Shown here: positions 1-9,330 of the stretch, piece by piece
Layout of the letters: each line of letters starts with the position of its first letter
Position numbering within the stretch: position 1 is the first letter of the stretch
NCBI RefSeq assembly: GCF_000687475.1
Contig: NC_057319.1
Location: 4,950,001 to 5,014,000 of the forward strand
DNA length: 64,000 nucleotides
Direction: 5' to 3'
DNA from: Ustilaginoidea virens
Lineage: Eukaryota > Ascomycota > Sordariomycetes > Hypocreales > Clavicipitaceae
Notes under the pieces: generated by a model
Told to the model about the DNA's origin: nothing
The model's database searches: none
Seen by the model: the letters and a program-made list of their open reading frames with translations, nothing else
Program-made: the position numbers and the translations under genes

Positions 1-1274
1 GCGGCGCGCTGAGCCCCTGGGCGTTGACGCTGCTGTAGCCCATTGCGCGGAGGATCATGGGAAGGTACACTGGCAGGCTGGCGTAGCTGACATTTGCGGC
101 AAAGTACATTAACTAATGGGCTTCAGTTTTCCACCGGGGGCTCCAACCAAGCAAAGAGATGGAACGGGGGAAGAGAGGGGTTGGCAATTCAGAGACGCAA
201 ACGACTTACAGCCACAAACCAAGCTTTGTAATCCAGCAGAGTAAGGACGAGTTCCTTGCCATCCAAGCCTCCGAGGCGCAAGCTCGGTTCCGTGCCAACC
301 TGGCGCATGGCGCGTGCTTTGACAATGCGCTTCTCCTGGGGCGTGAGAAAGCGCGCTTTGTCCGGAGAGTCTGGGATAAACAGGTACGCCACGGGGGCCA
401 TGACGACGGTCGCGAGGCCCTCGACGAGGAAGAGGAGCCGCCAGCTAGCGATGCGGGAGTTTGTGTGCGTGATGCCGTACGCGAGAGCGCCGGCAAAGGT
501 GGACGCCAGGGGGGCCGCCGAGGCGAAGAGTCCGCACCGAAATCCGACCTCGTGACGAAGATAGAAGAAGGACAAGAGGTAGATGATGCCCGGGCTGCAA
601 AAGTCGACCGTCTGAGTTTCCATTCTCCGGCAGGGGGGGGCACGGCCACGGCCACGAGGAAAAAATAGGGCGGGTGCAAAAAAAAAAAACCAGAAATAAC
701 AACACTCACGCATAAGCTGCCTCGAACGCACCGAGCAAGAAGCGAATGGCCAACATGTCTCCCCAATTCTGCGCCGCGGCCTGGGCAGCTCCCATCAGGC
801 CCCTGTACACAGTGGTCAGACGCGGTTGGAAACATTAGCTTTCGTTTCTTCGTTTTTCTTTTTTTTTTTCTCTTTTTGGCCGAGCACCTCGGCCAGCGGC
901 CGCACTAACCAGCCAAACACGACGGCCGCACCGACGTAATGCGGAGGAAACACCTTCCACAGCAACAGCGCGCACTCAAACACAATGTACGTGATGTAGA
1001 AGACGGTCGCGAGCCAGGCGTACTCGCTGCTGCTCAGGCGGAGCGCCTTGCCCATACCTGCGACCTGCGCGTTGCCAATGTTGCCGCGGTCGAGGAACGC
1101 GAGCATGTACAGCGCGAACAGGACCGGCATCATGTGCGTGTCGAGTTTTCTGCGGATCCGGGCGTCGGCCGCGGCGTCGTGGGCGAGAAGGCAGGATGCG
1201 GCAGCGGCTTCCGCCTTGGCTTCCGCCTTGGGGGTTCGCCCGGGGCTGTCTTGCGAGGACGCGACGTTGCTCAT
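1..1274 (-). CDS. MFS permease of the Dal5/allantoate (anion:cation symporter) family, 3' end outside the window
   Basis: A plasma-membrane H+-coupled transporter for small organic anions (allantoate, nicotinate or similar; the substrate cannot be read from sequence). The chosen start is the ATG at 1274; an upstream in-frame ATG at 1295 is possible. I read four exons: 1274-910, 802-710, 594-210 and 112-1. All junctions keep phase, with donors GTTAGT, GTGAGT and GTAAGT and acceptors CAG, CAG and TAG. The N terminus is soluble (about 45 residues), followed by FLDRGNIGNAQVAGM (TM1 to loop), then the helix with QNWGDMLAIRFLLGAFEAA, all typical of Dal5 relatives. After the central loop (YLFIPDSPDKARFLT) the last visible exon reads MYFAANVSYASLPVYLPMIL and SSVNAQGLSAP, the second-half hallmark. 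About 320 of an expected 480-500 residues are present. It is divergent from the rhodopsin-domain gene at 2134. Confidence 0.88.
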
Positions 1275-1524
1275 GGCGCCGGGGATTCCGATCAAGAATA
1301 GAGCGTGTGAATCTGTTCCTTTGACGAGCGAGCACGCACCTACGCAGTACGGAAAGGGATAATAAGTTGGCGGGCGGCCATGTCGATGGGTCCGAAGATC
1401 GGCAGGAAATGGCCCGGAAACGATGCCAGACGGCCCCCGTGAGAAATCGGCATTTGCTGCATGTCTGATGCTGGATTTTTTGTCTCTGGCGCCGACTTTG
1501 ACGTCGAGGCGGGGGGCTGCGCTG

Positions 1525-1554
1525 CCTACATGGGCCTACATGGGCCTACATGGG
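1525..1554. repeat. 10-bp unit repeated three times in a divergent promoter
   Basis: Three exact copies of CCTACATGGG lie in the roughly 860-base divergent intergenic stretch between the permease start (1274) and the rhodopsin-domain gene (2134). No gene is supported in that stretch. A pyrimidine-rich segment around 2090-2105 immediately precedes the downstream ATG. Confidence 0.8.
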
Positions 1555-2133
1555 CCGGGGCCGGCATGGCGGGTTGAAACTCGAAAGGGGGCTCTTGATT
1601 GGGTCCGACGGCTCGGCAAGCGATATGAAGCAGTTCTGGTTGCCTCACTGTCAGACTTGGACAAGGCTGTGCCAGGGAATCGATGGGGGAAAGCCCCGAT
1701 GGCGGCCAGCTCCTTGGTTTGCTTGTTTGCGTCGGGTAGGACCAATGTCAATGTCAGCTTACATGCGTGTCACCACCATCATCACCTCATGCAAGACCAG
1801 CGCCCAACCTCCGGATGCAACGCCCTCGGGTCCCCTCGTGGGGCCCTGCTCTGGGGGCCAACTGCCACTGCCACCCTCTTGCTGGCTCGTCTGCTTCGCG
1901 GAGTGCCCAAAAGAGGCAGGAAGGAAGAAAGAAACCTCTCTCGACTCGCTGACCCTTGGTCTCACCTCGCCATCCGTCCCACCATGCGCAGTGCTCCGTA
2001 CACGTGCGCCCATCAGGCCCGGCAACCCTCGGACCTACCTGCCTGTCCTCTTGCGGAAAACGAAAACGAGCAACTATATCTCATACGTCTTCTATCCCCC
2101 CCCGGCGTCGGCTGGCAAAGGCCAAGCTCAGCC

Positions 2134-3691
2134 ATGGCGACGTCTGTCCTGACTCCGGCGCAGCGGGCGCTGTACGGCCAGGACCGCCGGCACCAGCTCT
2201 TCGTCACGCTCGTCTCCCTCTTCACCGTCAACAACCTCGTGGTAGGCGGTCGCCTGTGGGCGAACTGGAAAGCCCACTACCGACATCACCGGAGCCCGAG
2301 GCGGGTCTTTGCCGAGGACTACTTCATTTTCCTCAGCGCCTTGTGCATCAACGCTGTGATTGGGAACTTGATAGCCGGTATGCTTTTCACGAGTGCCCGA
2401 AGTCCACGGCTTCATTAATAAAGAAGAAATGAATACACGAACAAGATGAAGCATTGGAGAGAAACGACGTCTTGACGCTCAGCAGCGACTTACTACGGCC
2501 TTGGTCTTCACTCGTGGCGCATCAACGCTGAAGATGCCGATTTCCCATCCAACCTCTCCCACACGTTCAAAGTATTCCAACCCTCGCCCATCTTCTTCCC
2601 TTCTCTTGCTCAAGTCGCCAGTCGGCCACGCAAAGTACTGACGGCGGAGGGCAAAGCACGTCTGGATAACCATGCTGTTGACCGGCCCGACCTTCACCCT
2701 CATCAAGCTGACGCTGCTGTTCTTCTACCGCCGTCTCTTCCTCGTCAACCACGGCTGGCTCTGGATCGCCTGGTGGGCGAACCTGGTGTACGTGCTGCTG
2801 TGGCTGGTCGGCGCCACGGGCTTCTATCTCTTCCAGTGCTGGCCTCCGCAGTGGTACTTTCTGCAGTACTACCAGCGGTATAATCGCCCGCCGCCGTATC
2901 CCCTCGCCGGACAGTGCAACGCCACGACGGTGAGAAACGTCTCGATTCCCCTCATCTTCGGGCTCTTGTCCGACGTCATGATTCTAGTTCTGCCCGTCGC
3001 CACGATATGCAGGTTGAACATGACGACAAGGCACAAGCTGGGCCTGTCGCTCGTTTTTTCCGTGGGACTGGTGTAAGTAGGCTGCTGCTGCTCGGGACTG
3101 GCCACTCGGTTTTTTTTTGGGGTTTTTTTTCCTTGCCCTCACTGATGTGCCTTCGCGTGTTCTCCTCCTAGCGCTTGTGCGCTGGACCTCGTCCGGATCG
3201 TCGAGCTGAACATTGACACGGATGACAAGGTCGACCCTAGCTGTGAGCCGTTGACCACGCTTCCTTGGCCCCCCATAATGCTCTCTGCGACTCCGAAAAC
3301 TGACGGGCCGCTAGATGGAGTCGTTATATTTCTCATCCTGTCCGCGGCGACCGAGGTGGCCGCCGTCGTCTGCGCGTGCATGCCCGTCATCGGCCCCCAA
3401 GCCTGGAAGTACTACAAGCGGAATCGCGCCTCGTACGGCGGATTCGGCAGGAAGAGGTTCTCGCGTGGCGGCGGCCCCGGCGGCCCGGCGGCAAGATTCA
3501 AGCAGCCGAGCGGGAGCGCGGAGGATGAGACGAGGGAGGCAACCATCGGCTTGTCCCGCATACAGGTCCAAGCAAGCGGGACGGCGGAAGCGCAGCCGGC
3601 GCTGGTTGACGACGGCGCTATATGGGTGCACAACGAGTTCAAGATTACTGTTGACGAGAGCGACGCGGCCACGGCCGTAGCTGCGGAATGA
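2134..3691 (+). CDS. Seven-helix integral membrane protein with fungal rhodopsin (SAT4-like) domain
   Basis: A membrane protein of the large fungal family often labelled PTH11-like or SAT4-like rhodopsin domain; its ligand and function are unknown. Five exons fit in phase: 2134-2377, 2486-2571 (or from 2483), 2657-3072, 3172-3242 and 3315-3691, giving 397 residues. Donors are GTATGC, GTATTC, GTAAGT and GTGAGC. Family features in order: an extracellular N terminus, TM1 (FVTLVSLFTVNNLVVGGRLW), the AEDYFIFLS segment opening TM2, the YYGLGLHSW turn before TM3, PTFTLIKLTLLFFYRRLF, a long loop ending in CNATTVRNV, IFGLLSDVMILVLPVATI, and the last helix before CMPVIGP. There is no CFEM domain at the N terminus. 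The cytoplasmic tail of about 90 residues is Gly- and Arg-rich. The 71-base fourth exon encodes ACALDLVRIVELN, the conserved start of the sixth helix, which supports the splicing model. Confidence 0.86.
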
Positions 3692-4520
3692 GAGACGCAT
3701 TCGCGCGCTGTGTTCGGAGTTTGCGGTTCTGTGGTTCTGTCCCAAGTGATGATGATCAGGGCCCGTCGTGCGTCCGCAACCCGCCCAAGAAATGATGCTC
3801 TGCCCGGGCCTATAACAAGCCCATCGCTTCCCCGTGGCCTTGACGCCCGTCCAGCAAGACAGCCCCTGGCGCTTGCCCGTGCTCGGCAAGTTCCCGCCCC
3901 GTCAGCCTGGCCGGGTGGGGGGCGGATGACGTTGGAACGCTGCATGCAGGGGTGCCTATTTATTCCATTGGTCAATGACGACGCCTTTTGGGACGGATGC
4001 CGGCCGGGTCACTTGCAGGGCTGGTGGTGGAAGGGGAGGCTTACGCCGGCTTGAACCGCGTCGTCCGGGCTGCGGCCATATCCTCCTTGTCTTGGGGCCC
4101 GGCGGGACGGCGGGACGGAGGCTTGGTTGGGGGCTGCTTCCATTGAATACGCTCCGAATGGCAACGCTTGCTGCTTGGCTATGCTACACATGGCAGCAAA
4201 GCGCTCAACGTTGGGGAGGGGGGCGAAGGTTATCCAGCTGCAGGCATCACGATCAACCTAGCAAGGCGGGCTGCAAATTCAAACCGCTTGCCGACACGCG
4301 CCCTCGACCGGGGAAAACCAACGGGGTGCTCGGAACCGACAGCCACTGCTTGCTAGACGATGGCAAGACGGAAGGGGACAGCCGTTAATCAAAGGGAAAG
4401 GGGGTTTGTAGTTAAGCTTATAGTGTATCTAACAAGCGCAATTGAGGATTGTTACCTCTTTCGCTCATCGCCGGGTTGGCGCATTATTCCCACATGCTTT
4501 CTCAAGAATCCTATAATTGT
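3692..4520. other. Intergenic, no gene seen
   Basis: This holds the 3' flank of the rhodopsin-domain gene, then GC-rich sequence without codon-like structure. No reading frame here resembles a known family on either strand. It borders the degenerate hydrolase at about 4560. Confidence 0.6.
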
Positions 4521-4559
4521 CCTGCGCGCTTCAGCGCCTTCCGCTGGCGGCATGATGGG

Positions 4560-4965
4560 CTGCTTGGTTTTGGGTTCATAATCTCGTGCAATCCCGCGAT
4601 GACCTGCGCAGCGGTGGCTGTGGGACGCGGGACAAGAGGGTAGATGGGGGACGGGTAAGGCGCCGCCGTGGCAGTACAGCATGGGGGTGGTTGACCGCTT
4701 CCCCCGCCCCCCGAGGAGGACGGAGAGCATGAGATGCGGTACAGCGGCCAGTCTTGGATATCGACGCGCTCGATGCTGATGCTGGGGGGCCGAGGTTCTG
4801 AGGGGGTGGTGAGAGGCTCTGTGGACGCAGGTGCAAGGTTTGGATGTGCTCGCGCATCTTGGACGCGTCTTTGTAGTAGTCCTTGCTGCGGCGGATCCGT
4901 TCGACGTAGAACCGGCAGACACGGGCAGTAAGTGAGCGAATGGTTTTTGATGAACCAAGGGTGAG
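4560..4965 (-). pseudogene. Relic of an alpha/beta hydrolase (esterase/lipase, HGG type)
   Basis: No open gene exists, but pieces of one protein family follow each other in order on the minus strand in different frames. About 4950-4830 reads CRFYVERIRRSKDYYKDASK, an N-terminal helix. About 4770-4730 reads SIERVDIQDWPLYRIS in another frame. About 4690-4660 reads PMLYCHGGALP, matching the oxyanion-hole HGGA motif of hormone-sensitive-lipase-like esterases. About 4595-4570 reads DYEPKTKQP, resembling the DYxLAPK segment that follows in this family. The nucleophile GxSxG region and everything downstream are missing. Frame changes occur around the G/C runs at 4700-4800. The family call rests on the HGG motif plus the DYxxxPK spacing, so it is tentative. 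It is the first of three adjacent relics. Confidence 0.45.
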
Positions 4966-5599
4966 GTGGTTGAGGTTGGGGGTTGAAGGACAGCCAGGGG
5001 TGCCCGTCCCTACGCTCAAAAGTTGAGAACAGCTGTAGTGGCGCGCCGCACTAATGCAACTGCCGATGAGGTCCGGAGCAGGCACGGCTAATCCTCAACT
5101 TGTGATATGATTGACGTTCCTGGATGTCTTGATGGCTGACCTCGGTCGATACCATCCAGCTTAGGAGAGACATCCGGGACTTGCACCCGGGAGACTGGGG
5201 AAAAAAAATAAGGAAAGCTTGCGGGAAATGTATACGTTGGCAAAATCTTTCACGTGGAAGGACTGCTCTAACGTATTAGGAGAAGCTTGGACGGCCAATT
5301 CGAACCTTTTGACAAGGAAAGCAAAGGGTACATGGTGAGGCTCCCTAAGACGGCGTGGGGGACAGAACCACGCGATCCTATCGCTAATGGATAAATTCAA
5401 GAATGACGATACTACACCTCGATGGAATCACAAACTAGTCGCCTTATCTGCTGCACAACTTGCACCCAGGACGCCTCCTTTTGTATTTCTCTTGGACACC
5501 ACCAGGCACACCGTTTACGCTTTTGTCAAGACGCGGCAATGTAGCCGAGAACTAACAGGACTTCCACCTGAGGTCCCATCATCCGTCTGCACCTCCCTA
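4966..5599. other. Intergenic sequence between relics
   Basis: No coding structure is recognised. The N-terminal 50-60 codons of the CYP505 relic would be expected in 5400-5600 but could not be matched by eye; they are either lost or too decayed. Confidence 0.5.
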
Positions 5600-8500
5600 A
5601 AGAAAGAATCCTCGTGGCCAGCTATTAGCTCGCAAAGGAGCTGTTCGGCGAGTCCAGGTTCGAGAAAGCCGTTGCCGGACCACTCGCGCAGGTTCGTGCG
5701 CTTGCTGGCGATGGCCTCTTCACCGCACTCCCGGATGAACACAACTGGGAGCTTGCCCACCGGCCTTTGATGCCTGCTTTTAGACCACTGTCCATCAAGA
5801 TCATGTCTCCCGGTATGTTTCTCCACTCTTCCAACGGGCATCTTGGCATGGGAAGGCTTCAATGTGAAAGCCTCCAGCTCCTCCCCTCCCGCCCGTTCCT
5901 TCCTTCGTTCTCAGTCATCTACCCAATTCTTTCTGATGCTAATGCAATGCATTCTGTCATACAAGCATAGAGATGCAGGATATCGTTTCACAAATGGTCC
6001 CTAAACGGGCACGGTCCGGCCCAGATCATCACATCCATGTTCCTGACGACTCTACCCGCCCAACACTGGACTCCATTGCTTTGTATGTCACGTTCCGCCC
6101 CTTGGTTTATGGACCGAGATCGTTGTGCCCCGAGACACGTCACTCGCACGGCGTCGAAATGTTCCGGGACAAGGGTACGACCCTCGACTTTTGCTGATTC
6201 CCCCGCTACTTGTAGGTGCGCCATGGGCACTCGTTTCGACTCCTTCTATCATGAAGAGCAGCATGACTTTGTGAAAGGCATGGCGGAGGCCTTAGCTGAA
6301 TGCTTCACTCGCTCGAGACGGCCGCCTCTGCCCCAGGCATTCTTCTCGCGTCAATCGGGCTTTCCGACAAGAAATTGACAAGCTCAATCCTATTGTGCAG
6401 CAACTATTTGACGCGCGGCGCAAGCACCCTACTCCTAAAAAAGACCTGCTTAATGCCATGATCAACAACAAAGATCCCAAAACTGGCGAGACCATTGATG
6501 ACAGGGCTATAATCCGATATATGATCACATTTTTGATCGCAGGTCAGTTCCAGCGATCGTCTGTCATTGTTGGCACTATTCCTCTTTGCGGTGTTCTTTG
6601 CCACTCAGGCCACGAGACAACCTCCGGCCTGCTTTCATTCTTGTTCTACGAACTGCTAGCGAATCCAGAAGCTCTGGCTGCCGCCCAGGAGGAGATAGAC
6701 ACGGTTATTGGGAAAGAGCCCGTCACGGTCGACCACATGGGGAAAGTCTCCTACATTGAAGGGAACTTGCGTGAGACGCTCCGCCTTCACCCAACCGCAC
6801 CGGTATTCACCCTCCAGGCAAAGGGAGATCAAGTCGTGGCTGGCCGCTACAAGTTTCAAGACGGCCACGCAGCCGCCGTGTTCCCTACAGGGCTCCATCG
6901 TGATAAGGATGTGTATGGACGTGACGCTGACACGTTCAAACCGGAGCGCATGGTCGGGGCGGCGCCTGGAAGGTATGAATCGACTAGACTAACCCGAAAT
7001 CCTATCCTATAGAAGTAGCAAGACAAGGGTGGTGAACTCCTTTGCGTGTGGCCGTTCGGCAATGGTGTACGAGCATGTATTGGTCGGCCATGTATTGGTC
7101 GGCCATTCGCTTGGCAGAAGCAATTCTCACTGTTGCGACTTTGCTGCAGAATTTCAACTTCACCAAAGCCAGTCCGTCCTACCAACTGGAGATCAAGACC
7201 ACCTTGACCATCAAGCCGCAGGACTTCTACATGAATTCGAGGCTGGTGTGACGAGTCTTTCCTGGATCGTGCTGGGGCTCTGGCCCCGGGTCCCTCATCT
7301 GACAGCAGAGACAGGCCAGAAAAAGCCCCGGACGCTCAGCAAAGAGCAAATGTCAAGTTAAGCCCATGCAGATCCTCTTCGGATCCAACACCGGTACATG
7401 CGAAGCTGTGGCCACTGCTCTCGCCGCTTCGGCCCAGAGTCATGGGTTCAAGGCCGAGCCCACGCCAATGGATGACGGCATTGCGCTGTTCGGCAAGAGC
7501 CAGCCTGTGGTAGTGATCACGGCCTCGTACGAAGGCCAGCCTCCGGACAATGCCGCCCACTTTCTCGAGCGGCTCTGCAGGAACCCGAGAGACAAGGTGG
7601 AGGGGGTCAAGTACGCCGTTTTTGGTCAGTAAGTCTCACCCTATTGCGGCTGTACTTTGAACTCGCGGGTCAGAGTGTGCTGCATTTTCTTTGACAGAAA
7701 GGTAACGACAGTAACAACAGAGGAGTGGTATTCGACATGTCAGAGAGTGCCTACCGAGGCCGATGAGGCTCTCGCTAGGAACGGAGCCATCCGGCTGACG
7801 GACCGGGTGGCCTTGAACGTCACCGAGGCGAACGTCTTTGACGCCCTCGACGAATGGACAGAGACGAAGCTTTGGCCTGCACTATGCACCAGAGAGGACG
7901 GCGACAGCAAGAAAACGGCAGAACTCAAGCTTCATACAGATACTCAGAGGCGTGTCGGGGCGTTGAAGCAGGACCTGCAGCTCGGTCAGATCACCGCGAC
8001 GAGACTTGTCACGACCAAGCAAGGCGCGCCTCGCAAGCGTCACGTGACTATTGCTCTACCGTACGGTATTACATATGATGCGGGAGATTATCTGGCTGTG
8101 CTTCCTCTTAACTCGGCCCGTATGACCCAGCGCGTGCTGAGGCGTTTCAAGCTCCCATGGGATGCCATGCTAACCATCGATCCCCGAGGCCATCACTTCA
8201 CTTCCCAAGGGTCAACAACTGAGTGCGCACGATATTCTCGGTGCCATGGTAGAGTTATCGCAGCCAATCACTTCCAAGGCCTTATCGGCCGTCAAGGAGA
8301 CTATCACAGATGAGGAAGAAGCTGCGGCTGTTGAGAGGGTGACAAGTAATTCCGGGGCATTAGCAGCCACGTCCCTGATTGACGTTCTTGAACTCTGTCC
8401 CTCGGCATCGTTCTCCTTCGGCGCCTTCCTGTCCTCGCTCCCGGCTATGCGCGTACGGCAGCATAGCATCTCGTCTAGTCCACTTGCGGATTCGTCCAGG

Positions 8501-8709
8501 ACCGGATCTGTCAGGACGGCGCGCAGGTGCTTGAGCTATTCTGCCGTAATGCCGCTCTGTACTTTTGCGGCGCTGGGATTGTCGGTTCGGGCGTGGACAA
8601 GGTCATGATGCAGATTAGAAGGGAGCAGGTCAAGTGCAGCGAGGAGGAGGCTAAAAAATGGGTGTCAGAGCAGAAAGGCGAGCGTTATTGGGCCGATACC
8701 TTTGCTTAA
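5600..8709 (+). pseudogene. CYP505-type P450-NADPH reductase fusion (fatty-acid hydroxylase), broken
   Basis: An intact CYP505 is a self-sufficient fatty-acid subterminal hydroxylase: P450, then FMN, FAD and NADPH domains. Recognisable blocks are RFEKAVAGPLAQVRALAGDG (from 5651), the I-helix AGHETTSG split by an intron (6543-6608), LRETLRLHPTAP (6772), FKPERM (6936), the heme loop PFGNGVRACIGR (7052), FMN-domain FGSNTGTCEA (7379), the FAD-domain SISSSPL (8467), and a C terminus ending ERYWADTFA. Introns at 5813-5969 and 6087-6219 keep usable splice sites and phase. Lesions: a TAG stop at 5626-5628; a frameshift near 6353; loss of frame before the heme loop; a 15-bp in-frame duplication at 7076-7105; a 1-bp loss just after it; frame changes near 7250, 7640 and 8190; and loss of nearly the whole NADPH-binding domain between about 8490 and 8494. 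The damage is indels, not C-to-T decay. Confidence 0.9.
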
Positions 8710-8825
8710 GGTATTGAATATATCTAAATAAAAGCTTAGGGTTAGGATAGGGGTTATTTTATACAATCCAAGCTATTCCGTTATTTGATTTTTTCTAGAA
8801 CTGCAAGGAAATGAGGCCCCCCATT

Positions 8826-9330
8826 GCGGGCGCGCAGTATCACTGGGGTCAGCGAGTTTGCGCCCGAGCGGATGCAAAGATATTCTCAGCTACCTGATGA
8901 GCGGGTGAGTCCGGGCTGCTGCCGGTGCTGCCGGTGCTGCCGGTGCTGCCGACCGGAGCGGATGCGGATGCTTCTTGCTGCAACGCGAGATTCGGTTTCA
9001 CCTGGCGTCGTTTGCGCGTGAGGCTGACCCATGCCCCTGCCAGCTGGAGCTCGACGTTGGCCCTCCATTGGCCTTGCGTCTTTCGTTTCACTCTCGCCCA
9101 CTTCAATCCAGGCAGCCCACATGTCGGACGTGTCGGAAGAGGTCCGGAACGCCGCCAAGGCGGTCCCCGCGGCCATGATGGTTGTGTACGTCGCCAACTC
9201 TGTCCCCGTCTTCCCCATCCTCATCACCCTCTGCTACCACATGCCGGACACCACCGTGGCCTTGGCCGACAACACCACCTACCCAGCCGTGTACGTGTTG
9301 AAGCGGAGCATGAACATGGTCTGGTCATTG
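8826..9330 (+). pseudogene. Fragments of an APC-family amino acid/GABA permease
   Basis: Two short blocks in permease order survive. At 8826-8915 the translation reads AGAQYHW, then with a one-base frame change VSEFAPERMQ, matching the GGQYHWVSEFAP segment after TM3 of fungal GABA/choline-type permeases. At 9118-9324 it reads HMSDVSEEVRNAAKAVPAAM, then a hydrophobic helix and CYHMPDTTVALADNTTYPA, the segment around TM7 of the same family. The more than 100 codons normally between them are replaced by about 200 bases that include a CTGCCGGTG-type triplet repeat (8917-8950). An acceptor-like CAG precedes the second block. After about 9330 the frame continues without family resemblance. It lies directly downstream of the CYP505 relic. 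Confidence 0.75.

Noticed and set aside
4560..9330. Repeat-induced point mutation as the cause of the pseudogenes
   Set aside because: Lesions are indels, a duplication and deletions; I do not see the dense CpA-to-TpA changes or AT enrichment expected from that process.
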